Source: Saccopteryx bilineata
Taxonomy: Eukaryota > Chordata > Mammalia > Chiroptera > Emballonuridae
Assembly (NCBI RefSeq): GCF_036850765.1
Contig: NC_089495.1
Span: 201,067,847-201,131,846, forward strand
Direction: 5' to 3'
Length of the DNA stretch: 64,000 nt
This document shows, piece after piece, positions 54,348 through 64,000 of this stretch. The notes under the pieces were generated by a model. It worked only from the letters and a program-made list of their open reading frames with translations. It was not told the DNA's origin and searched no databases. Numbering within the stretch: position 1 is the first letter of the stretch; each line of letters opens with the position of its first letter. A program made the position numbers and the translations under genes.

Positions 54348-55715
54348 CTATATTCCTCTTTTAATATATATAATTTTCCCCCTCTTTGTTCTGTCTACAG
54401 CAGGCCCCTTAACATTTCTTGCAGCATTGGTTTGGTTGTGATGAATTCCTTGAGGTTTTTTTTTTGTCTGGGAAGTTTTAAATTTCTCCTTCAATTTTAT
54501 TTTTTAATTTTTTTTTACAGGAACAGAGAGAGAGTCTGAGGGACAGATAGGGACAGACAGACAGGAATGGAGAGAGATGAGAAGTGTCAATCATCAGTTT
54601 TTTGTAGCGACACCTTAGTTGTTCATTGATTGCTTTCTCATATGTGCCTTGACCGCGGGCCTTCAGCAGACCAAATAACCCCTTGCTCGAGCCAGCGACC
54701 ATGGGTCCAAGCTGGTGAGCTTTTTGCTCAAGCCAGATGGGCCCACGCTCAAGCTGGCGACCTCGGTGTCTCGAACCTGGTTTTTTCCGCATCCCAGTCT
54801 GACACTCTATCCACTGCGCCACTTCCTGGTTAGGCTCTCCTTCAATTTTAAACGATAGTCTTGCTGGATAACGAAGTCTTGTTTGTAGGGTCTTGTTCTG
54901 CATTACTTTGAATATTTCTTGCCAATCCCTTCTGGCCTCAAGTGTTTCTGTTGAGAAGTCGGATGTCATCCATATGGGTGTTCCTTTGTAGGTGATTGTT
55001 TTTTTCTTACAGCTTTTAATATTTTTTCTTTATCTCTTTGCTTTGGTATTTTGATTATGATATGTCTTGGTGTGGGTCTCTTTAGGTTGTTTTTTAATGG
55101 GGTTCTCTCTACTTCTTGAACTTGTGTGACTCTTGCGTACATCAAGTTACGGAAATTTTCAGCTAAAATTTCTTCAAAGAGCTACTCTAGACCTTGTTCT
55201 TTCTCTTCTCCTTCAGGAACCCCTATTATGTGGATATTGTTTCTCTTTATGTTGTCACAATGCTCTGTTAGAATTTCCTCAGACTTTTTGATCCTCTTTT
55301 CTTTTTGCTTTTCTGCTTCCGTGCTTTCGCTTATCTTGTCCTCTAAGTCACTGATTCAATCCTTTGCTTTATCCAGCCTGCTTTTAATTCCTTCTAGTGT
55401 AGTCTTCATTTCTGATATTGTGTTTGTCATTTCTGTCTGGTTTTTCTTTATGATTTCTATGTCCTTTTTGATGCTTACAATTTCTTTATTGAGGTGTTCA
55501 TTAAGTCCATCCATTGTAGCTTTGAGATCCTTAAGCATCCTAACAATCATTATTTTATACTCTGCATCCGGTAATTTGATTACTTCCAATTCTTCCAGGA
55601 CTTTTTCTGAGGATTTATCTTGTTGAAGCATATGATTTATGCTTCTCTGCCTACCCATTCTCTGTATGACTTGTAGGCTTCTTCCGGTTGAGGTCTCCTT
55701 ACCTAGTAGAGCCAC
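54348..55715 (-). pseudogene. L1 ORF1 remnant (RNA-binding chaperone)
   Basis: The N-terminal 119 codons are open at 55356-55715 (EVIKLPDAEYKIMIVRMLKD, KKNQTEMTNTISEMKTTLEG, the coiled-coil region), then frame breaks. Further C-terminal pieces are TSDFSTETLEARRDWQEIFK and 'RTKRG...' up to the stop complement at 54348-54350. A C SINE interrupts it. Confidence 0.8.
54500..54835 (-). mobile_element. SINE type C in L1 ORF1
   Basis: Antisense C. TSD tctccttcaatttta at 54485-54499 and 54836-54850. Confidence 0.93.
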
Positions 55716-56698
55716 TTTGAAGTCTTGATTTGTTTGTTTTCTTCTCAGTTTTCTTAACTCTGTGGCAATCTTGTTTACTGATCTCAGCAGGGGGCTTATT
55801 TGAAATTGTATCCAGGAATGGTGTGGGTGTAACCTGAGACTCTGAAGGCCTGATCTGCCAGCTTCTCTGGGGGTGGGGTGTGCTTTCTAGGCTTCATTAG
55901 GGGGAGGTATATCCCAGATCTCCATGGAGACCTGAGTTACTGCCCCTCTTCCCCACTTACTCTTTTCAGCTTTGTCTTGTTGCTCTGATTGGAGCTGGAG
56001 AACTTTCTGAAGGTGGGTCACCTGTAACCACTTTAGGCTTGTGCTGTATGGAGGGATCAACCCCTCCCCCAGCTATGGCTGCCTCCACACTGGATGAGCC
56101 AGCTTTTCAGGTCATCCCATGCATTCCTCATCCCATCACTGTCTGTCTCTCTCTCCTCCCTTTCCTTTTGGAAGGCAAGACAGACCTCTGAGCCCACCTT
56201 GTTCCTAGGTCCCCAGGCAAGTGGCTGTGAGCCATATTTTCTGCTCTTCTCCTTGTAAGGAGAGCCCTTCTGGGTTCTCAGCCTCAACTCCCCCCTTCAC
56301 TCCTGGAAGCTGGGGAGCCCCCATCATGCCTCCACACTCCCCACCAGGCTCGGTGTGTCTTCTTCTTTGCTCCTTGGTTTTTGAGACCTGTTCTTTTAGT
56401 CCAAAGTTGGTTTTTCACGGTGATTATTCCTAAATTAATTTGTAATCCAGTTTGGTGGTATGAGCTGGGAGTCTGTGCATCTGCCTACTCTGCTGCCATC
56501 TTGGTATTGTTGTGAGCTGTGTATTCTTATAAGCCACCTCAGACCCTTCATGGAAGGATAATGGGTGTCTATTGAGAGATCATTTCGTTGAAATATTTGT
56601 GTTCAAATGTTATTTTAAAGCTAAATATTTAAAATTACTTAAAATATTAGAGCTAATTGGGTTGGTTACTGGTATGATTAACTTTGTAAGTTTTTTGT

Positions 56699-56884
56699 AA
56701 AATTTTATTTATTGATTTTTAGAAAGAGGAGAGAGAAAGAGTGAGAGAGGAAAGGAGAAGCAAGAAGCATTCTCATAGTAGATGCTACCTGTAGGTGCCT
56801 TGACCAGGGAAGCCGAGGGTTTTGAACTGGCAACCTCAGTGTTCTTGGTTGACACTTTATCCACTGCACCATCCCAGGTCAGGC
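56699..56884 (-). mobile_element. SINE type B, diverged
   Basis: Antisense B with substituted core (ctcatagtagatgctacctgt). Flanks around tttttgtaa / atttgtaag. Confidence 0.8.
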
Positions 56885-57164
56885 TATTTGTAAGTTTGAT
56901 TATTCAATTTTCCTATAGCCCCTATTTAGTTGTGTGCAGATTACCCTCTGAAACCAGGAAATGTGTGAATCACAAGAGCATTCACAAGTTCAGAGAAGGT
57001 GGCACTTCTCTTACGAACAACTAAGATGAGACTTTAGTCAGCTTTTCCGTTATAAAATGAAGATCCGTAGGACATAAGCTGGGAAGAACTAGACAGTTTT
57101 CCAGATTTTCATGCAGTATTCACCACATTACATTTTTATTCATTCATTCGTTCATTTATTTATT

Positions 57165-57535
57165 TAAAAATTTTTTTTGTTGTTGTTCTGAATTTAGAAG
57201 CGGGGAGACAGTCAGACTCCTGCATGCACCCGACCAGGATCTACCCGGCATGCCCATCAGGGGGCGATGCTCTGCCCATCTGGGGCGTTGTTCTGTTGCG
57301 GACAGAGCCATTCTAGTGCCTGAGGTGGAGGCCATGGAGCCGTCCTCAGCACCTGGGCCAACTTTGCTACAGTGGAGCCTTGGCTGCAGGAAGGGAAGAG
57401 AGAGAGAGAGAGAAAGAAGAGGGGGAGGGGTAGAGAAGCAGGTGGACACTTCTCCTGTATGCCCTGACTGGGAATCGAACCCAGGACTTCCACACAGTGG
57501 GCCAATACTCTACCGTGGGGCCAACCAGCCAGGGC
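57165..57535 (-). mobile_element. SINE type A, older
   Basis: Antisense A ending 'ccaaccagccagggc'. Flanks cacattacattttt and cacatttgttttt. Confidence 0.87.
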
Positions 57536-57789
57536 CACATTTGTTTTTATTATTATTTTGAAGCATTTTTAATTATCCAGAACACTCAAGTGTTCATTCA
57601 TTCATCAACAAATATTTATTGAAAACTTACTAGGCACTACCAAACCAACAAGATAGTAATTGTCTGAATCCCCACAGAGCTCAGCATTTAGAGAAGAAAG
57701 ATAACTGTTTTCATTCAGAAATTACTTTCCAGGGGAAGTACCAAAAGTTCATTTAACATTTGGTAGGCATTTTTATCTTCAATCTGTGT

Positions 57790-58960
57790 TACAATTATGA
57801 AGCAGAATTTCTGCATATATATTTTTTAATTGTGCTAAAATACATAGATTATACAATTTACCTTCTTACCATTTTAAGTACACAGTTCAGTAGAGTTAAG
57901 TACACCCACGTTATTGTGCAACCAAGCTGCGGAACTTGGTCCTCTTGCAAAACTGAAACTCTATACCCATCCAGTAATAATAATAATATCCCGTTCCTCT
58001 CCCTCCCCAGTTCCTGACAACCACCATTCTACTTGGTTTTTCTATGAATTGTACTACTCTAGGTACTTCATATAACTGTTATCATTCAGTATTTATCTTT
58101 TGGGGACTATTTCACTTTCAATAATTTCTTCAAGGTTTACCTATGTTGGAGCATATGTCAGAATTTGCTTACTCTTAAGATTGAATTATATTCTGTTGTC
58201 TGTATATATCACATTTTTTCTATCCCTTTATTCATCGTTGGACTCGCAGTTGTTTCTGCTTCTATGGCTATTGTGAATAGTGCTGCTATGAACATGAGTG
58301 TGTAAATGTATCTAAAAGACCCTACTTTCAATTGTTGGGGGTATGTACACAGAATTGGAATTGCTGAATCATATGGTAATTCTAGTTTTAATGTTTTGAG
58401 GAACCACCATACTGTTTTCTTTAGCGGGTGCACCATTATACATTTCCTTTAACAGTGCACAAGGGTTCTAATTTCTCTACATCCAGAGTAATAATTGTTA
58501 TTAATTAATTTAGGCCTTTTTGTTTTGTTTTTAGACATTAGCCATCCTACTTGTTGTTAGGTGCTGTTTCATTGTGGGAGGGTTTTTTTTTTGGGGGGGG
58601 GGTTGTGACAGTCACAGAGAGGGACAGACAGACAGGAAAGGAGAGAGATGAGAAGCATTAATTCTTTATTGCAGTACCTTAGTTGTTCATGGATTGATTT
58701 CTGATATGTGCCTTGACCCGGGGGGCTGCAACAGATGGAGTGACCCCTTGCACAAGCCAGCGAACTTGGGCTGAATCTGGTGAGCCTTACTCTAACCAAA
58801 TGAGCCCACATTCAAGCCAGCAAACTCAGGGTTTCGAACCCGGGTCCTCCGCATTCCAGTACGATGCTCTATCTACTGGGCCACCGCCTGGTCAGGCTCA
58901 TTATGGTTTTGATTTTTGCATTTCCTAATGACTAGTGATGCTGAGCCAAGAGGTCCTGCT
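57790..58960 (-). mobile_element. L1 3' fragment, split by a C SINE
   Basis: Antisense L1 end-of-ORF2/3' UTR: 'tatacaatttaccttcttaccattttaag', 'gcaaaactgaaactctatacccat', 'tatggctattgtgaatagtgc', 'gaggaaccaccatactgttttc'. Resumes after the SINE with 'ctcattatggttttgatttttgcatttcctaatgactagtgatg'. Confidence 0.75.
58578..58897 (-). mobile_element. SINE type C
   Basis: Antisense C with a T9-G10 tail junction. Flanks ttcattgtgg and ctcattatgg. Confidence 0.88.
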
Positions 58961-59140
58961 TTTAAAATTGTTTGTGTGTTCCTGCCAAGTTCTGAAATAC
59001 ATCATTCTGTTAACTTGCCCTAGATATTATATTACAATATTTGAGAAACATATTCAAGTTCTTAAGGACCAGAAGTTTCACTTATCTTTCCAACAAAGGA
59101 GTTGACTTTCGTTTTGTTTTGTTTTGCTTTTTTTCTGCAG

Positions 59141-59256
59141 TGTAGGCTATCTAGCAGGATGTCTAGTTAAAAGACTGAGTGAAATACAGCCAGAGCTGCT
59201 GATAAGTGAACGAGATATGCTCTGTGTTCAGATTGCTGGGCTTTGCCATGACCTCG
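59141..59256 (+). CDS. SAMHD1: SAMHD1 exon 5
   Basis: 116 nt, residues 171-208: starts [20 protein letters not shown], ends [11 protein letters not shown]. Contains the eponymous HD pair, H206 and D207, that coordinates the catalytic metal. One base is left over to complete Gly209. Acceptor tttctgcag, donor gtaagt. The allosteric-site-adjacent positions are in frame with human numbering. Confidence 0.97.
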
Positions 59257-59621
59257 GTAAGTTATACAAAGAACCAGCGCTCTTATGTCAAGCCATAACG
59301 CTCCATCTCTTTGAAATAAAAAAATTCTAACTAACCAAGGGTAATATGAAAGTTGTGTTTTAATTCTTCAATTAACATTAATATAAACATGCCATTGCTT
59401 CTTCCTAGAATGATCCGTATGACAAAGGCATTGCTATTTTATTTATTTATTTACTTACTTAATTGCCTTTCAGTGACTCTCCCATGTTGAATATCGTTGC
59501 TAGAAATTATGTGAAAGGACTTTCTGATAATGAGATTTTTCTGAATGCTCTATTTAGGATGATGTGAGTTTGTTTTTTTTCTTTTATCCTTCTTATTGAA
59601 TAAAATTGCCATTTCACCTTT

Positions 59622-59675
59622 TTTTTTTAATTTTTTTTTAATTTTTCTTTTATTAATTTTTTAGAGAGGAGAGAG

Positions 59676-59711
<36 letters not shown>

Positions 59712-59836
59712 GGGAGGGAGGAGCAGGAAGCATCAACTCCCATATGTGCCTTGACCAGGCAAGCCCAGGGTTTTGAACCGGCGACCTCAGCGTTTCCAGG
59801 TCAATGCTTTATCCACTGCGCCACCACAGGTCAGGC
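59622..59836 (-). mobile_element. SINE type B
   Basis: Antisense B with a (GA)n tract at 59668-59708. TSD tgccatttcacctt at 59608-59621 and 59837-59850. Confidence 0.93.
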
Positions 59837-59989
59837 TGCCATTTCACCTTTAATTACTTTGTCGGATCCATTTTTCTCACTTAGACTGCATAATCTGCCC
59901 TAGCAGATTAACAGCAGATTTACAGATTCTGAGAATTTCTTCTCTTCCCTGACCCATCAGAAGTCTTTGGCCATTTAAATCCCAGTAAA

Positions 59990-60179
59990 GCCTGACCTAT
60001 AGTGGCGCAGTGGATAAAGCGTCAACCTGGAAACGCTGAGGTTGCCGGTTCAAAACCCTGGGCTTGCCTGGTCAAGGCACATATGGGAGTTGATGCTTCC
60101 TGCTCCTCCCTCCCCCTTCTCTCTCTCTCTCTCTCTCTCCTCTCTATAATGAATAAATAAAATAAAATAAAATAAAAAT
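59990..60179 (+). mobile_element. SINE type B
   Basis: Sense B. TSD aaatcccagtaaa at 59977-59989 and 60180-60192. Confidence 0.93.
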
Positions 60180-60234
60180 AAATCCCAGTAAAAGAATATT
60201 ATCCTTTTCCTTTGAGAAAGAAAGACAGACTGGT

Positions 60235-60407
60235 TTTTTTTTTAAGATTTATTTATTGATTTTAGAAAGAGGATATAGAGAGAAGGGGGAGGAAAGGGAA
60301 GCATCAACTCATAGTACTTGGCTTGACTGGGCAAGCCCTGGGTTTCAAACCAGCAACCACAGAATTCCAGGTCAATGCTCCAACCACTGTACCACCATAG
60401 GCCAGAC
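60235..60407 (-). mobile_element. SINE type B, diverged
   Basis: Antisense B: ttaagatttatttattgatttt ... ccaccataggccagac. Confidence 0.8.
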
Positions 60408-60423
60408 AAGGCTGTATTCTTTT

Positions 60424-60773
60424 GTTTGTTTGTTTGTTTGTTTGTTTTTTGTATTTCTCCGAAGTTAGAAGTGAGGAGGCAGTCAACAGACTCCTGCATG
60501 TGCCCGACTAGGGTCCACTCAGCATGCCCTCCAAGAGTGATGTTCTGCCCATCTGGGGCCTTGCTCCATTGCTGCTGGAGCCATCCTCAGCACCCAGGCC
60601 AACTTTACTCTAATGGTGCCTTGGCTGTGGGAGGGGAGGGGAAGAGAGATGAAGGAGAGGGGGAAGGGTGGAGAAGCAGATGGGCGCTTTTCCTGTGTGC
60701 CCTTTCCGGGAATCGAACCCAGGACTTCCACACGCCGGGCCATCACTCTACTGCTGAGCCAACCGGCCAGGGC
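60424..60773 (-). mobile_element. SINE type A, older
   Basis: Antisense A with a (TTTG)n tail. Flanks aaggctgtattctttt (60408-60423) and aagagtgtattctttt (60774-60789). Confidence 0.88.
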
Positions 60774-60789
60774 AAGAGTGTATTCTTTT

Positions 60790-61120
60790 TTTTTTTTTTT
60801 TTAACAGAAACAGAGAGAGTCAGAGAGAGGGATAGATAGAAACAGACAGACAGGAACAGAGAGAGATGAGAAGCATCAATCAGTTTTTCGTGGCAACACC
60901 TTAGTTGTTCATTGATTGCTTTCTCATATGTGCCTTGACTGCGGGCCTTCAGCAGACCGAGTAACCCCTTGCTCAAGCCAGCGACCTTGGGTCCAAGCTG
61001 GTGAGCTTTTGCTCAAACCAGATGAGCCCGCGCTTAAGCTGGTGACCTCGGGGACTCGAACCTGGATCCTTCTGCATCCCAGTCCGATGCTCTATCCACT
61101 GTGCCACCGCCTGGTCAGGC
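60790..61120 (-). mobile_element. SINE type C, same target reused
   Basis: Antisense C. Flanks aagagtgtattctttt (60774-60789) and aagactgtattctttt (61121-61136). Confidence 0.9.
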
Positions 61121-61411
61121 AAGACTGTATTCTTTTATCACAGGAGTTTTACCCCTGTCCTTGTTGTTTAGTCCTAGGAGGACCCCAAGAATCGGTGTGT
61201 GCCTTCAGGGCAAGAATTGCATTGTCTGTGTTTCAATACCCAGATACTTAAAGGGATAGGGCACTCTCTTTGATTTGTTTCCTTGGAGATTTCAGTACAA
61301 CTAATACTCACCCAGATGATAAATTAAACAGATTCCTGGTTTTTTGATTAGGAATCATTACTCTAGTCCCCTGGAGTCCAAGTACTACAGTAAGGAGCTT
61401 TTATGTAGACC

Positions 61412-61761
61412 AGGGGTAGTCAACCTTTTTACACCTACCGCCCACTTTTCTATCTCTGTTGGTAGTAAAATTTTCTAACCACCCACTGGTTCCACAGTAA
61501 TAGTGATTAATAAAGTAGGGAAGTATCTTTACTTACAAAATTTATAAAGCGGAGTTACAGCACGTTAAAGCATATTATAATAATTACTTACCAAGTACTT
61601 TATGTTGGATTTTAGCTAAGTTTGGCAGAATCAATCTTTATAAAACAACTTACTATAGTTAAATCTATCTTTTTATTTATACTTTGGTTGCTCCGCTACC
61701 GCCCACCATGAAAGCTGGAACGCCCACTAGTGGGCGGTAGGGACCAGGTTGACCACCACTG
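61412..61761 (-). mobile_element. hAT-type MITE, 350 bp
   Basis: Perfect 8-bp TSD atgtagac (61404-61411 and 61762-61769). Ends caggggtagtcaacc and the complement of ggttgaccaccactg. Opposite orientation to the copy at 4354-4700. Confidence 0.92.
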
Positions 61762-62157
61762 ATGTAGACTGTGATATGCAAAAAGGCCCAGGGTTGGTCC
61801 AGGTGGGCTCCCTCTCCAGCCCAGAAATGACCCAGAAATTCTGATAATCCCACAGTTTTACCTCAACCAATTTTCATATTACTAAATGTTGTGAAACGTT
61901 AAAATTACTTTTAAATAAGATAAACTTGTGGCTTTTACTTTTGATGGTTCATATCTTCAGTAAAAATGCAAGAAACAGCCGTAATAGGTGTATATTTACT
62001 TTAAATATATTATGTACATTATAAAATTTACATAAAAATAGATGTTTTCAAAGGATGAGAGTAATAAAGTTCTAATATTTTATTTTACTATCCCAGCAGA
62101 TTGTCTTAAAACTGCTGTTTTAGTTCATTAAACAGATATTCAACCTGCAGATGCCAG

Positions 62158-62505
62158 TTTGTTTGTTTTTTCTAAGTGAGAGGAGAGGAGATAGAGAGAC
62201 AGACTCCTGCATGTGCCCTGACTGGAACCCACCCCGCAACCCTCGTCTGGGGCCAATGCTCTGCCCATCCAGGGCCATGCTCACAACCGAGCTAATTTTA
62301 GCACCTGAGGTAGAGACTCCATGGAGCTATCCAACCAATCAAGCCATAGCTGTGGGAGGAGAATAGAGAGAGAGGAAGAGAGAAAGGGGAGGGGGAAGGG
62401 TAGAGAAGTAAATGGTTGTTTCTCCTGTGTGCCCTGACTGGGAGTCGAACCCTGGACATCCACAGGCCAGGCCGATGCTCTACCACTGAGCTAAGTAGCC
62501 AGGGC
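62158..62505 (-). mobile_element. SINE type A'
   Basis: Antisense A' with 'ccatgctcacaaccgagcta'. TSD unclear. Confidence 0.82.
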
Positions 62506-62796
62506 CCAAAAGTTTTTGCCATAAATATTCCTTTAAATTAACGCAAAACTGTCCATTCATCAGAGTTATGTGAGTCTGGTGACTCAGAGAGCTGTCTATG
62601 AAGAGATTACTTTCCCATGTGATTCTGCTTTCTGTTCTCTTGTTTTTAGAAACTAGGGAGGTAGGATTTGTTTCTTTTTATGATGTATTTACAAATTACT
62701 GATTTCTGTTGCTAGCCAAATTAAAACTAAAAAGATTTAAGACTAATCAAGTCAGGTTTTACATTTTTCTTGTTCTAAGACTGCTTTTGTTTTAAG

Positions 62797-62867
62797 GTCA
62801 TGGGCCATTTTCTCATATGTTTGATGGAAGATTTATTCCACTCGCTCGTGAGGATGTGCAGTGGAGG
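62797..62867 (+). CDS. SAMHD1: SAMHD1 exon 6
   Basis: 71 nt. Completes Gly209, then [20 protein letters not shown] and QWR, residues 210-232. H210 and H215 of the active-site pocket are present. Ends on a complete codon before donor gtacgt. The rest of the HD domain (including D311 and the C-terminal lobe) lies beyond the window. Acceptor gttttaag is weaker than usual (AAG in place of CAG). Confidence 0.96.
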
Positions 62868-62979
62868 GTACGTATTCCCGTATTCAGTAGCCAATGAAAT
62901 AAAGACTGTGAAAGCAGCAGCCATTGCTGTGTTATCATGTACTTCCCCAAGACAGTGTTCGGGTATATATGTGTTTTTA

Positions 62980-63140
62980 TCTCTGTTTTATTTGATTCTC
63001 ATGGACTGTAAGGAAGGCGGCATTATCTTCATTTTCACAAGTGTAACGAAAGTGAAATGCACAGATGTATCGATGCACCATAAACCACAAAGCTGTTAAA
63101 TGGTATAGCTGGCACTGGAGGCCCAGGTGTCCTAGGTGCT
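62980..63140 (-). mobile_element. MIR-like fragment
   Basis: tttgattctcatggactgtaaggaaggcggcattatcttcattttcac ... gctggcactggaggcccaggtgt, in the antisense MIR order. Confidence 0.55.
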
Positions 63141-63149
63141 AATTGTTGG

Positions 63150-63312
63150 GCTTTTTTAAATGTTTATTGTATGATTTGAGAGGACATGAGAGAGGAAATC
63201 AGAGACAAGAACATCAATCTGTTCCTTTATGTGACCTGACCAGGGGTCAAACTGGCAACCTCTGCGCTTTGGGCCGATGCTCTAACTGCCATAGCTATCC
63301 AGCCAAGACAGT
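63150..63312 (-). mobile_element. SINE type E
   Basis: tgtttattgtatgatttgagag ... tatgtgacctgaccaggggtc ... gatgctctaactgccatagctatccagccaagac. Confidence 0.7.
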
Positions 63313-63386
63313 GTTGCACCCATTTTAAAAAATTCATTATCTTTTTGTTATTGTTTTGAGGAATTCTTTATAAGATATATAATGAG

Positions 63387-63762
63387 GCCCTGGCTGGTTG
63401 GCTCAGTGGTAGAGCGTCAGCCTGGCGTGCAGAAGTCCCGGGTTCGATTCCTGACCAGGGCACACAGGAGAAGCGCCCGTCTGCTTCTCCACCCCTCCCC
63501 CTCTCGTTCCTCTCTGTCTCTCTCTTCCCCTCCCGCAGCCGAGGCTCCATTGGAGCAAAGATGGCCCGGGCACTGGGGATGGTTCCTTGGCCTCTGCCGC
63601 AGGCGCTAGAGTGGCTCTGGTCTCGAAAGAGCGACACCCCGGAGGGGCAGAGCATCGCCCCCTGGTGGGCGTGCTGGGTGGATCCCGGTCGGGCACATGC
63701 GGGAGTCTGTCTAACTGTCTCTCCCCGTTTCCAGCAACTGAAAAATACAAAAAAAAAAAAAA
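63387..63762 (+). mobile_element. SINE type A
   Basis: Sense A with near-consensus head gccctggctggttggctcag and tail aaaaatacaaaaa. Flanks agatatataatgag and agacatataatgaa. Confidence 0.93.
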
Positions 63763-63807
63763 GACATATAATGAAATTTTTTTCCCCATTCTCTGACTTA
63801 CCAAATC

Positions 63808-64000
63808 ATTTTTTTTTTTTTTTTTTGACAGAGCCAGAGAAAGAGTCAGAGAGAGGGACAGATAGGGAGAGACAGACAGGAAGGGAGAGAGATGAGAAGC
63901 ATCAATTCTTCATTGCGGCTTCTTGTTGTTCATTAATTGCTTTCTCGTATGTGCCCTAACCAGGGGCCTACAGCAGAGTCAATGACCCTTGCTGAAGCCA
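63808..64000 (-). mobile_element. SINE type C, cut by the window end
   Basis: T-run, gacagagccagagaaagagtcag ... aaccaggggcctacagcaga; the head lies outside the window. Confidence 0.85.

Larger units (their letters stand above)
47533..56510 (-). mobile_element. Nearly full-length L1 retrotransposon with extra 3' sequence
   Basis: TSD tgtgagctgtgtatt at 47518-47532 and 56511-56525. On the minus strand: 5' UTR from 56510 (aataccaagatggcagcag), ORF1 region 55715-54348, ORF2 region 54332-48813, 3' UTR, then a second L1 3' end (48180-47550) and A-rich tail. Later insertions: C (48215), C (50330), three A (50877-52054), B (52169) and C (54500). Both ORFs carry stops and frameshifts. About 6.5 kb without the later SINEs. 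Confidence 0.88.
59257..62796 (+). other. SAMHD1: SAMHD1 intron 5
   Basis: 3.5 kb: six SINEs and a hAT MITE. Unassigned: 59270-59600, 59851-59976, 61137-61403, 61770-62157 and 62506-62780; the last ends in the polypyrimidine tract gcttttgttttaag. Confidence 0.9.
62868..64000 (+). other. SAMHD1: SAMHD1 intron 6, partial
   Basis: From gtacgt to the window end. Contains a MIR-like fragment, an E SINE, an A SINE and the start of a C SINE. 62868-62980 is unassigned. Confidence 0.9.

Overview
This is vertebrate nuclear DNA, almost certainly from a bat. It is intron-rich, carries ancient mammalian MIR and MER5-type repeats and L1, and is densely packed with tRNA-derived SINEs that end in the 'ccggccagggc' and 'cctgacctgtgg' heads typical of chiropteran genomes. 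Hundreds of base pairs of non-autonomous hAT and mariner elements with intact target-site duplications (TSDs) also fit a bat. The SINE set is not the Rhinolophus or Myotis type as I remember them; an emballonurid-like lineage is possible, but that is a weak guess.

Two host genes lie head-to-tail on the + strand. The 3' end of RBL1 (p107) occupies 1634-5260 (three last coding exons) with a 3' UTR to about 7.78 kb. SAMHD1 begins at 29834, and its first six exons run to 62867 (codons 1-232). Both genes keep open frames, canonical splice sites and matching codon phases. The RBL1-SAMHD1 neighbourhood matches the human 20q11.23 order.

The intergenic stretch (7.8-29.6 kb) and the SAMHD1 introns are layers of mobile DNA. 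8.4-14.4 kb holds a decayed gammaretrovirus-like gag/protease/RNase H relic. Into its middle is set a fragment of a conserved protein family that I recognise only from unnamed proteins (11.3-13.3 kb). 14.9-16.4 kb is an internally deleted hAT. 16.4-21.4 kb is a stack of LTRs, one nested in another, plus a retroposed U6 copy. 24.5-25.1 kb is a mariner-type element. 26.9-28.9 kb is a small internally deleted ERV-L-like provirus. The SAMHD1 promoter is a CpG island with repeated NRF-1-like motifs, followed by two GC-rich minisatellites in intron 1. Intron 1 also holds an apparent L1-made copy of a retroviral transcript (34.2-34.96 kb). Intron 2 has a solo LTR. Intron 4 has a nearly full-length antisense L1 of about 9 kb with later SINE insertions.

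SINE names used here (my labels): type A = about 350 bp, head gccctggccggttggctcag, body 'gctccattggagcaaagatgg'; A' = older diverged A; type B = about 180 bp, head gcctgacctgtggtggcgca; type C = about 340 bp, head gcctgaccaggcggtggcgca, tail of gtctctgt repeats; D and E = short, older tRNA-like SINEs. Strand is that of the tRNA head. No bacterial genes, CRISPR arrays or functional tRNA genes are seen.
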